Below the pieces are notes generated by a model. It searched no databases and was not told the origin of the DNA. It worked only from the letters and a program-made list of their open reading frames with translations. A stretch of 64,000 nt of DNA from Maricaulis maris (GTDB lineage Bacteria; Pseudomonadota; Alphaproteobacteria; Caulobacterales; Maricaulaceae), in contig NZ_AP027270.1 in assembly GCF_036322705.1 (NCBI RefSeq), positions 2,233,501-2,297,500 of the forward strand. Direction: 5' to 3'. Below, one piece after another: positions 9,162-19,738 of this stretch. The translations under genes were made by a program, and so were the position numbers. Within the stretch, counting starts at the first letter, position 1. The number at the start of each line of letters is the position of its first letter.

Positions 9162-9575
9162 GTGTGTTGGTGGAAAACGGTACGTGTCGCCGTTTATTAC
9201 ATGAGCCATGTTCGCGGCGCACCGTTCCATCCCCAGACGCAAGGCAAGATCGAGCGCTGGCACCAGACCTTGAAGAACCGCATACTGTTGGAAAACTACT
9301 TCCTGCCCGGCGATCTCGAAACGCAGATCAAGGCGTTCGTCGAACATTACAACCACCAACGCTACCACGAGAGCCTGAACAATGTGACGCCTGCAGACGC
9401 CTACTTCGGAAGAGCACAAACCATCATCAAACAACGTGAAAGGATCAAACGACAGACCATCGAATATCGGCGCTTGCAACACCGAAAGCACGCCGCCTAA
9501 TATCAACCAACCAGACGAGGCCGATGCTCCGATAATCTACGATGCCATCTGTGCCAAATGTTCTGACGACGGACA
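9162..9575 (+). pseudogene. IS3-type transposase orfB, C-terminal remnant with IS right end
   Basis: The last roughly 100 codons of an integrase-core transposase remain, up to the stop at 9500. Visible are the segment HPQTQGKIERWHQTLKNR, which carries the third catalytic acidic residue, then FVEHYNHQRYHESL and the basic end LQHRKHAA typical of this group. The first two catalytic aspartates and orfA are missing. The 75 bp after the stop end in GTTCTGACGACGGACA, which looks like the element's right terminus at about 9575. This is dead mobile DNA. Confidence 0.75.
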
Positions 9576-9576
9576 G

Positions 9577-9685
9577 CAGCCCTTGAGCAGCTCGTCCAGC
9601 AGTTCATTCGAAATCGTCATCGTCCTTGCTCCTTTCAGGAAGCATGGATCAGATCACAGATACACAAAAGCTCTGACATTATCTT
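9577..9685 (-). pseudogene. IS256-family transposase, 5' remnant with IS left end
   Basis: Read on the minus strand, an IS terminus (GTCAGAGCTTTTGTGTATC region) is followed by a good ribosome-binding site (GAAAGGAGC). An ATG at 9620 then opens MTISNELLDELLKGC, the start of IS256-family transposases from rhizobia and relatives. After about 15 codons the sequence changes into the right end of the IS3-type remnant, which evidently landed inside it. Only the first few percent of the transposase is left. Confidence 0.65.
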
Positions 9686-10623
9686 TCTATTAATCGGCCT
9701 GACTTAGACCGCACAGGTTAAAAACCGTTTGGTGCGTTATGGTCGATATCTCTTCCTACGCCCCGTCCCTTGCAGCAGTTGGGGCGGCGCGTGCCTCAAC
9801 AACTCAAGCCACTAAAGTCGCCACCAGCTATGGCGAGCGACCCACCTATCGTGATGATGCCGTCACTGCAGGTACAGTCATCAAAGCTATGAGCAGCAAG
9901 ATCAGCCGGCTCAACGATGTGCGTTCACTTGAGCGCATTAATGGCTTACTGGATGTCACACTGGCCACAACAGATGCCATCGTCGACACCCTGACCGAAA
10001 TGAAAACACTTGCAGCCCGCCTGCAGGACCAGAGCCTGTCAGACGACATGCGCGCGACGCTCACCAATGAGTACAACAAGCTCTTGCCACGCATCAATGA
10101 GCTGACCGAAATGGCCAACTTCGGCGGCCGCAATCTGATCAATCCCGGTGCAGCACAATTCTCAGGTGATCTGGAACTGCCAGATGGGCAAGTGATCGAG
10201 GCTAGGGACCTGCGCCTAAAGGATGCACCCACGCTTGCTCATGAAAGCTTGGCCTCGGCATATAACGGTATTTCGACCGTCGCGGGTACGCCTCCCTTAC
10301 CCCGGCCAGCCACAACTGCAGACACGACACTTAGCGATGGATCCGTTGCCATGACAAGCAATGGCGCAAATAGGATCGTTTTTGGCAACGTCCCCGGTCA
10401 CTTAAGCGGCTCTACGATCACATTGCGATTGGAGGCTGACAGCTATGCAAGTCAGGGGATTTTTGAATTACAGGCAACCGGCGAGTATTTCCGGACTTTT
10501 CTTGTAGGTTCTATCGATAGTCAAAATCGCCTGCTAGTGAAACAGACACGAGGCACGGACCCCGACGGTATGAACCGCCCCGGGTTTCCTGGAGGCTCCA
10601 ACCTGTGAGAAGGAGGAGCCATC

Positions 10624-11852
<1,229 letters not shown>

Positions 11853-12618
11853 CACTCAAACCAAACAGCCTCCGGGAAATCCGGGGCGGTTCAGTAACCC
11901 AGTTGGTGGGGCAAGAGGACTCGTAGGCCCAACTGTCGAGGACGGTTCAATCATCGAATGGACCGTCACGCTGGATGAATCCGGCCAGATAGACGGCTAC
12001 CTCAATGGCGAAAAATATGGGACTGCTACCGGCCCGTATTACGGCGTCTATGGCCCCGGGAATAACATTAGAGTCAATATTGGAAGTCCGTCTGGATTTG
12101 CGGCCGCTCCATCAGTCAATTATCAAGGCAAAATTGGGCATTTCGCGCTTTTCGATGAAGCATTAAGCGAATCTGAAATTGCCGAGATGCATCAGAATAC
12201 CAAAGGTGGCATTGGCGGTTGGGTTAAGGACTGGGATGGTGCCAGCGGATATTACGAATCCTACCTCGAAAACGTTTTAGCGGCACAGGCGTCGATTGGC
12301 CGCGCTGCCCGGACAATGGAGCTGAAAGCGCAGTTTCAGCAACGCATGGTGGATGCGATCGACACCGCTACAGCCCGACTGGTTAACAAAGATATTGATC
12401 GCCTTGGTGCGTTACGGGCTGCAGGTGAAGTGCGCGAGCAACTGGCTCAGGCGATGATGCAAACACAAACGAATACCCTGTTTGCGCAAATCAGCTTGTT
12501 CTCAAATGCCCTCGGTATGTTCGATGCTATCAATCTTGGTGGCTTCAAGCCCCAAGGGCTGAGCTTGGGTTAGGCAAGACTGATCGCCATCCCTTCAAAA
12601 TTCCCTCTGACGTTGCTC

Positions 12619-12777
12619 ATGTTTTCAATCTTCAACCACCTTTTCAGAAAGACACACCAGCCTGAAAGCAGGGCCAATAAGCGTCTGCAGGATGTGAAAG
12701 AAGGCAAGCGTGCTTGGATCAGCCTTGGAAAAACACAAGGCTATGAGATTAAGGTCCGACGGGACCAAGACGAGTAG
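12619..12777 (+). CDS. hypothetical small protein, 52 aa
   Basis: I do not recognise it. The frame begins with ATG 45 bp after the flagellin stop and encodes a basic protein (MFSIFNHLFRK ... KVRRDQDE) with a hydrophobic start and many Lys/Arg. The stretch KEGKRAWISLGKTQGYEIKV looks like a small folded beta unit, not random sequence. Base composition matches the flagellin gene and not the host average, so it probably came with it. No clear ribosome-binding site was found. It could also be the degraded end of a larger gene. Confidence 0.4.
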   Translation: MFSIFNHLFRKTHQPESRANKRLQDVKEGKRAWISLGKTQGYEIKVRRDQDE

Positions 12778-12826
12778 TACGACTGACTGGTGTAAGCTCT
12801 TTCCAAATACCCGCTGGATGTGGTCT

Positions 12827-13237
12827 GCCCCATCGGAGGCGTCCGCGAAGCGGACTGCCGTGAGATCGAGAAAATGGTGGAGCCGAGAGCACTGAGTTCG
12901 AACCCGCAGGGTTCGCAAGCGCGACTGCGCGTCGGCCGGTCAGGCCGCCCCATCGGAGGCGTCCGCGAAGCGGACTGCCGTGAGATCGAGAAAATGGTGG
13001 AGCCGAGAGAACTGAGTTCGAACCCGCAGGGTTCGCAAGCGCGACTGCGCGTCGGCCGGTCAGGCCGCCCCATCGGAGGCGTCCGCGAAGCGGACTGCCG
13101 TGAGATCGAGAAAATGATGGAGCCGAGAGAACTGAGTTCGAACCCGCAGGGTTCGCAAGCGCGACTGCGCGTCGGCCGGTCAGGCCGCCCCATCGGAGGC
13201 GTCCGCGAAGCGGACTGCCGTGAGATCGAGAAAATGG
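12827..13237. repeat. tandem array, 3.4 copies of a 120-bp unit abutting a tRNA 3' end
   Basis: Units start at 12827, 12947 and 13067, and a partial unit at 13187 runs into the CCA end of the tRNA gene. Copies differ by only one or two bases. Each unit contains several short hairpins: GTCCGCgaaGCGGAC, CGAACCCgcaGGGTTCG, GCGCgactGCGC and GGCCggtcaGGCC. On the minus strand each also carries a tRNA-like tail: a T-arm-like GGGTTCGAA and then GGCTCCACCA. Because 120 is a multiple of three, long frames stay open on both strands; these are artefacts. Confidence 0.9.
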
Positions 13238-13311
13238 TGGGCCCGGAGGGACTCGAACCCCCAACCAAGCGGTTATGAGCCGCCGGCTCTAACCAATTGA
13301 GCTACAGGCCC
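13235..13311 (-). tRNA. tRNA with CAT anticodon, probably tRNA-Ile2
   Basis: Read on the minus strand this folds as a 77-nt cloverleaf with encoded CCA. The acceptor is GGGCCTG/CGGGCCC, the D arm GTAGCTCAATTGGTTAGAGC, the anticodon loop CTCATAA on a GCGG/CCGC stem, and the T arm GGGGGTTCGAGTCCC. The GGCGGCTCATAACCGCTTGG arm and the GGGCCTG acceptor resemble isoleucine tRNA, whose CAT anticodon is modified with lysidine to read AUA. Software will often label it tRNA-Met. The tandem array begins directly at its 3' end. Confidence 0.88.
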
Positions 13312-13521
13312 CGCTGTCAAAGCGTGCCTCATCGATACTGGCTCTTGGCGGTCACGCCAAGACGGGTTGGCAGGTCATGTTACAGCGCTGACATCATGAT
13401 GGCAGAAATCGATCATACGCGTTCAGGCTGCTGTCAGCTCGAAACGTGATAGGGTGAGGGTCACTTGAAACGGTCGGACGGCGTGAGCCGCTGACCGGTT
13501 CGCAACCCCCGGAGTCTTCCC

Positions 13522-14229
13522 ATGTTACGCGCCCTGATCACATCGACGGCCCTCGCCGCCACGCTTTGCGTCCCTGCCTTCGCCCAGACCGGCGAAAGCG
13601 AGCCGACCCTGTCCCTGTCCGAAAGCGCGACCGTACAGATCGCACCGGAGTATGCGATGGTCTCCTCTGGTGTGGTGAGCCGGGCCGATACCGCCCAGGC
13701 CGCGGTTCGCGCCAATGCGGAGGCGATGAGCACGGTGTTCACGGCGCTGCGCCGGGCCGGCGTCGCGGCCGACGACATGCAGACCGCCCAGCTCTCGGTC
13801 TCGCCGGTCTATTCCGACCGCCGCCAACCCAACCAGATCGAACTGACCATTATCGGCTATGAGGCCCGCAACCAGGTCTCCGCCAAGGTGCGCGACACTG
13901 ATCGCGTTGGTCAGGTGATCGATGCCATGGTGTCGGCCGGGGCCAATAATATCGATGGCGTGACCTTTGGCGCCGAGGACACCGACGACGCTCTCAATGC
14001 GGCTCGCCGCAGCGCGATCGCCGCCCTACTGAGCAAGGCCAGCCTGTTTGCCGACGCGGCCGGGTTCGAACTGTGCGGGATCCGCCGCATGGGCGAGAGC
14101 AGCTATCGCCCGCAACCGGTCTATGAAGCGCGCATGATGAGCATGGATGACAGCGCCTCGACACCGATCGCCGCCGGCGAACTCACCCTGACCGCCACAG
14201 TCAGCGCCGACTTCTGCATCACCCAATAG
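13522..14229 (+). CDS. SIMPL domain protein, periplasmic (DUF541)
   Basis: The 235-residue product has a signal peptide (MLRALITSTALAATLCVPAFAQ) and then a single SIMPL/BP26 domain: LSLSESATVQIAPEYAMVS, a repeated pattern of short strands, and the ENPVYSD-like and YEARNQVSAKVRD segments. Family members such as E. coli YggE and Brucella BP26 form ring-shaped periplasmic assemblies with an unclear role in oxidative stress or envelope function. It converges on panD and stands alone. Confidence 0.88.
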   Translation: MLRALITSTALAATLCVPAFAQTGESEPTLSLSESATVQIAPEYAMVSSGVVSRADTAQAAVRANAEAMSTVFTALRRAGVAADDMQTAQLSVSPVYSDRRQPNQIELTIIGYEARNQVSAKVRDTDRVGQVIDAMVSAGANNIDGVTFGAEDTDDALNAARRSAIAALLSKASLFADAAGFELCGIRRMGESSYRPQPVYEARMMSMDDSASTPIAAGELTLTATVSADFCITQ

Positions 14230-14235
14230 GCCTGA

Positions 14236-14601
14236 TCAGGCTGCCTTGGGCTTGGCAATGACCTGGTTGTGCTCGTCAAAGAGGACCACAGCCGGGTCAT
14301 GCTGCTCGGCCTCGGCCGCCTCCATCTGGGCATAGGCGACCACGATGATGCGGTCGCCAACCTGGGCCAGACGGGCCGCTGCGCCATTGATGCCGAAGGT
14401 GCGGCTGCCGCGCGGCGCCTCGATGGCGTAGGTGGTGAAACGCTCGCCATTATTGATGTTGAGTACGTCGACCTGCTCATTGGGCAGAAGCCCGGCGGCC
14501 TCGAGAAAATCGCGGTCGATCGAGATCGAGCCCTCATAGTGAAGGTCGGCCTGGGTCACCACGGCCCGGTGCAGTTTGCATTTCATCATGGTGAGGCGCA
14601 T
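14236..14601 (-). CDS. panD: aspartate 1-decarboxylase
   Basis: PanD converts L-aspartate to beta-alanine for pantothenate and coenzyme A synthesis. The 121-residue product (126 in E. coli) keeps the self-processing site YEGS, where cleavage between Gly24 and Ser25 creates the pyruvoyl cofactor. It also keeps the [18 protein letters not shown] block and the INGAAARL segment. The start giving [12 protein letters not shown] is preferred because it puts the serine at position 25, as in E. coli; ATGs at 14589 and 14586 are alternatives. It converges on the SIMPL gene with a 6-bp gap. Confidence 0.95.
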   Translation of the reverse strand: MRLTMMKCKLHRAVVTQADLHYEGSISIDRDFLEAAGLLPNEQVDVLNINNGERFTTYAIEAPRGSRTFGINGAAARLAQVGDRIIVVAYAQMEAAEAEQHDPAVVLFDEHNQVIAKPKAA

Positions 14602-14811
14602 CGCGCGGCTCCAACAACAACATCTTGCGCTGCACATACGAGCAGACGCGTCGGAATTCAACGCCTGCCCGCCGTATGGGGCGGTCACATCGGTGTTGGA
14701 TGCTGGCGTCGTCTGGCCCGCGACGAACGGGGTCATGTTGCACTGCCTCATCGAAGGTTCATGCAGCGCGTGCAAAAACCGTGTATACGCTTTGCCCGTG
14801 GGGAGATGATG

Positions 14812-15543
14812 ATGGCATCCCGATTGACCTTGATGGCACCGGTCGCAGCCATGCTGCTGGCCAGCGCGGCGTCCTCGGCGCAGCAGCCTCAACCTGTACC
14901 GCAACCCGCCGGCCAGCCCCTGCCGTCGCGGCTCGACACCGCCCGCTTGAACCAGCTTGTTGCCCAGCCTGCCCGGCCGGAACCGCGACCGGATGCACCG
15001 GTCGCAATGGCGATCAACTGGGGCCAGGTCGCGGAAGACATACAGCAACAGGCCCGCACCTTTCAGCGACCCTCGAGCCTGGCTCTTGTGAACCAGACCG
15101 CCCTGCCCTTTGTCCGCCCCGGCAATCCGGAAGCGGCCGACATCAGCTCCACCAACCTGCCGGTCCTGATCCCGGGCACCGCCGCGCTGGGCCTCGATGG
15201 CAATGCCCGCGTCCTGCTGTTCCCGCGGCCGGATTTCTACACCCTGTCAATCTCGGGGCCCGGCCTCACAATCGAGGTCTTCGGCACCCGGCTGGCCCAT
15301 GCCCGCACGCCGGACCCGCTCAGCACCCGCCGCCTGAACGCGACCGGTGGTGACGGCTACCGCATCAGCGCCACCGAATACGGGCGCGAGCTGAGCTTCA
15401 ATCGCTATGGCGCCGCCTACTCCATCACCGTGGAGTGCGACCGCCCGGAGGCCGATCCGCGTTGCGGCAATGACGCCTATGTCCGCAACCTTGCGGACTC
15501 TCTGATCATCGCGGCCGGCACGCCAGACACGGGAGGCCAGTGA
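14812..15543 (+). CDS. hypothetical exported protein
   Basis: The function is not recognised. The product of about 243 residues starts with a signal peptide ([25 protein letters not shown]), then a Pro/Gln-rich linker and a beta-rich domain (about 75-235) with two cysteines near the end ([13 protein letters not shown]), possibly a disulfide. Three ATGs in a row (14806, 14809, 14812) follow GGGGAG; the last has the best spacing. The stop overlaps the start of the M23 peptidase gene by one base (TGATG), so the two are translationally coupled and probably act together in the periplasm. Confidence 0.7.
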   Translation: MASRLTLMAPVAAMLLASAASSAQQPQPVPQPAGQPLPSRLDTARLNQLVAQPARPEPRPDAPVAMAINWGQVAEDIQQQARTFQRPSSLALVNQTALPFVRPGNPEAADISSTNLPVLIPGTAALGLDGNARVLLFPRPDFYTLSISGPGLTIEVFGTRLAHARTPDPLSTRRLNATGGDGYRISATEYGRELSFNRYGAAYSITVECDRPEADPRCGNDAYVRNLADSLIIAAGTPDTGGQ

Positions 15544-16412
15544 TGTCACGCGATGTCGAGCTGACCCTTGCGGCCGCCGTCGCGGTCGCCGGCATCGCCG
15601 CCATGATCTGGTGGCCCATGGACGCGCCGTCCGGGCTGCCCGATCAGCCGGCCGTGGACGAAGCGCTCGAGGACAGCCCCGATGAGCCGGCACCTGAAGA
15701 GGCCGAGCCAGAGACGCTTGAAGCCGATGCGGCTGAGCCAGAGGCGCTGCCACCCGCGGATCCGGTCGATGCGGCGGGGGACATCTTCAGCTACATGCCG
15801 CCCGGCGATCTGATCGAGGACTCCGGCACCGGCCAAACCGTCCAGATCAACTACGCACCAGGCCTTCGCTTCCCGATGGAGGCGGGCCAAGCCTATGCCA
15901 ATAGCCAGGTCTACAATTATGGCGGCTATCTCGGGCCGGCGGGCGGGCAGTGCAATGCGGCCAATTACGCCTATGCCTGGCGTGACAATTTCTGTGAGAC
16001 GCGCGGCTATGGCACGCCGATGTGCCCGGCCGGGGTCGGCCACCAGGGCCAGGACATCCGCCCGGCCAGCTGCCAGGACGATGTCCATTGGGCCGTCGCC
16101 GTCGACGATGGCACGATCACGTCGATCGGCACTTATTCGGTCCGGCTGATGACCGATGACGGCGTGCGCTACACCTATCTCCATCTCGACAAGGACACGC
16201 TGCTTGTCGAACCCGGCGACACGGTCTCGCGCGGTGAACGGATCGGCTATGTTTCGAATGAGTTCGGCGATACAGCGACGACCATCCATCTGCATTTCGA
16301 GATCAAGATGGCGATTGATACCGGCGCCGGCATCCAGAACACGCCGGTGCCGCCCTATGTCGCGCTGGTCGACAGCTATGAACGGCTGATCGGCGGCGAG
16401 GAAGCCGGATAG
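15543..16412 (+). CDS. M23-family (LytM) metallopeptidase, membrane-anchored
   Basis: The 289-residue product has an N-terminal transmembrane anchor (about 8-25) and an acidic Glu/Pro-rich spacer (about 30-75), then a LytM domain. The zinc ligands are visible in GHQGQDI (H and D) and in the HxH of TTIHLHFEIK. Between them is the conserved YLHLDKD strand. Such enzymes cleave peptidoglycan cross-bridges or act as activators of amidases; because the full ligand set is present, real catalysis is plausible. The upstream exported protein is translationally coupled and may be its partner or regulator. Confidence 0.88.
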   Translation: MSRDVELTLAAAVAVAGIAAMIWWPMDAPSGLPDQPAVDEALEDSPDEPAPEEAEPETLEADAAEPEALPPADPVDAAGDIFSYMPPGDLIEDSGTGQTVQINYAPGLRFPMEAGQAYANSQVYNYGGYLGPAGGQCNAANYAYAWRDNFCETRGYGTPMCPAGVGHQGQDIRPASCQDDVHWAVAVDDGTITSIGTYSVRLMTDDGVRYTYLHLDKDTLLVEPGDTVSRGERIGYVSNEFGDTATTIHLHFEIKMAIDTGAGIQNTPVPPYVALVDSYERLIGGEEAG

Positions 16413-16433
16413 GATCCCTCGGCTCGCTCGCTG

Positions 16434-16856
16434 TCAGCCCGTCAGATGCAGGACAATTTCGCGACGATGCGGCCGCTTACGGTGTTCAAAGAGGTAGAGA
16501 CCCTGCCAGGTTCCAAGTAATGGCTGGCCATGCGCGACCGGTATTCCGATCGAGGTCTGGGTCAGTGCTGCCTTGATATGCGCTGGCATGTCGTCCGGAC
16601 CTTCCGCCGTGTGTAACAGCCACGACATTGACGGATCATCGCCATCTGGCACCAGCCGCCGGAAGAATTCATTGAGATCGCGCTGCACATCCGGATCGGC
16701 GTTTTCCTGGATGGTGAGCGAGCAGGATGTGTGGCGCACGAAGACGGTCAGGAGTGCATCGGCGGGGTTTTGTTCGGACACGAACTTTTTGACGTCGCGC
16801 GTGAAGTCGTAAAGGCCAGGGCCGGTGGTCTGGAGGGTTAGTGTGGTGAGGGGCAT
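16434..16856 (-). CDS. YjbQ family protein (secondary thiamine-phosphate synthase activity)
   Basis: The 140-residue product matches the UPF0047/YjbQ family, a small trimeric alpha/beta fold. Conserved elements are VFVRHTSCSLTIQENADPDV, the WLLHTAEGPDDMPAHIKAAL block and LGTWQGLYLFEHR. E. coli YjbQ shows weak thiamine-phosphate synthase activity; the true role is not established. The ATG at 16856 overlaps the stop of the upstream toxin-like remnant (TAATG), so it may be read from the toxin-antitoxin promoter. Confidence 0.9.
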   Translation of the reverse strand: MPLTTLTLQTTGPGLYDFTRDVKKFVSEQNPADALLTVFVRHTSCSLTIQENADPDVQRDLNEFFRRLVPDGDDPSMSWLLHTAEGPDDMPAHIKAALTQTSIGIPVAHGQPLLGTWQGLYLFEHRKRPHRREIVLHLTG

Positions 16857-17144
16857 TATTGACCTCGATCCTCGCGGCTGTGCCAAAGGAGCAGGATGAT
16901 GAGTTCGTCGCTCTCGTCGACGATCGCATAGCGTATCAAATACGCACCGGACCCGAATGGAACCAGCAACTCACGGGCACCATGCGCCTGGGACGGCGCG
17001 CCGCTGAGGAAAATCCAGAAGCGTCTCGGCCGCATAGATAATAGCTTCGGCGGCGCGGATCGAAGCATGAGGATTGTGATTGGCCAGAAAGACCCGCAGA
17101 CGCTCAAAATCCCCAAGCGCCTCGGATGAAAGAACAAGCTTCAA
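16856..17144 (-). pseudogene. RelE/ParE-type toxin, frameshifted
   Basis: The N-terminal half reads from a TTG at 17144 that overlaps the antitoxin stop. It gives KLVLSSEALGDFERLRVFLA, then NHNPHASIRAAEAIIYAAETLLDFPQRR-like text, and reaches a stop at 16971. The C-terminal half (HGARELLVPFGSGAYLIRYA ... LLLWHSRED) lies in another frame. Together they make one ParE/RelE toxin of about 95 residues with a single frameshift near 16980-17000. Toxins of this fold inhibit gyrase or cleave mRNA on the ribosome. The break should inactivate it, unless there is a sequencing error or recoding. Confidence 0.75.
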
Positions 17145-17458
17145 ATCTTCCTGACGGGGGGCGGCCCCTCATCGACCTTGCCCCAGCCTTCCAGCCAGGC
17201 CCGCGCTTCGTCCCATGGCACGCCGAGGCGATTTTCGCGGAACCCCGCAAGCCGTCTCTGATCCTCTTCCAGCACTTCGGGAGCCCACGCCCCGGTGCCG
17301 AGCGCGCGCTGGGCTGCGAGTTCGGTCGGCAGACCGGCCTCGTTGGCGGCCAGGTCGGCAAGGAGTTCGGCAACCGTCAGCTTGCGCGCCGCAGCCCGGG
17401 CCTTCAAAAGGTCCGCGGTTGCAGCGTCGACTTCGAGCGTACGGTATTTGGCATTCAT
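17141..17458 (-). CDS. antitoxin of type II toxin-antitoxin pair
   Basis: The 105-residue product begins MNAKYRTLEVDAATADLLKA with a ribbon-helix-helix-like N-terminus (about 1-40). A helical region ending in GWGKVDEGPPPVRKI is the likely toxin-binding tail. It precedes and overlaps by 3 bp the damaged RelE/ParE toxin, the normal antitoxin-first order. The gene itself is intact, so it may persist as an orphan repressor or protect against related toxins elsewhere. Family assignment rests mainly on context and length. Confidence 0.7.
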   Translation of the reverse strand: MNAKYRTLEVDAATADLLKARAAARKLTVAELLADLAANEAGLPTELAAQRALGTGAWAPEVLEEDQRRLAGFRENRLGVPWDEARAWLEGWGKVDEGPPPVRKI

Positions 17459-17515
17459 GCCGGAAATCCTAGCCTCACGGCGTCCGCATGTCGACTGAAC
17501 CGGACCTCCCAACGA

Positions 17516-17544
17516 AAAAGGCCGGACACGGGGCCCGGCCTTTT
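17516..17544 (-). terminator. Rho-independent terminator of rpoD
   Basis: A perfect 10-bp stem AAAAGGCCGG / CCGGCCTTTT closes a 9-nt loop. It stands 43 bp beyond the rpoD stop; on the minus strand its end and the following bases form a run of five T residues. The symmetry would also allow termination of plus-strand transcripts. Confidence 0.8.
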
Positions 17545-17586
17545 CGACAATCCCGGCCCGGAGCAAGTCCGGGACGACGGGCGACG

Positions 17587-19686
<2,100 letters not shown>

Positions 19687-19738
19687 TTATTCGTCCCTTG
19701 TCGCGCCGCCCTGGGGCGCGCAATTCGAATTATACGCA

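Noticed and set aside
12827-13237. Array considered as CRISPR
   Set aside because: Units are 120 bp and identical throughout, with no variable spacers and no cas genes.
12820-13278. Repetitive open frames on both strands across the 120-bp array
   Set aside because: The unit length is a multiple of three, so frames stay open automatically; the DNA abuts a tRNA and looks structural.
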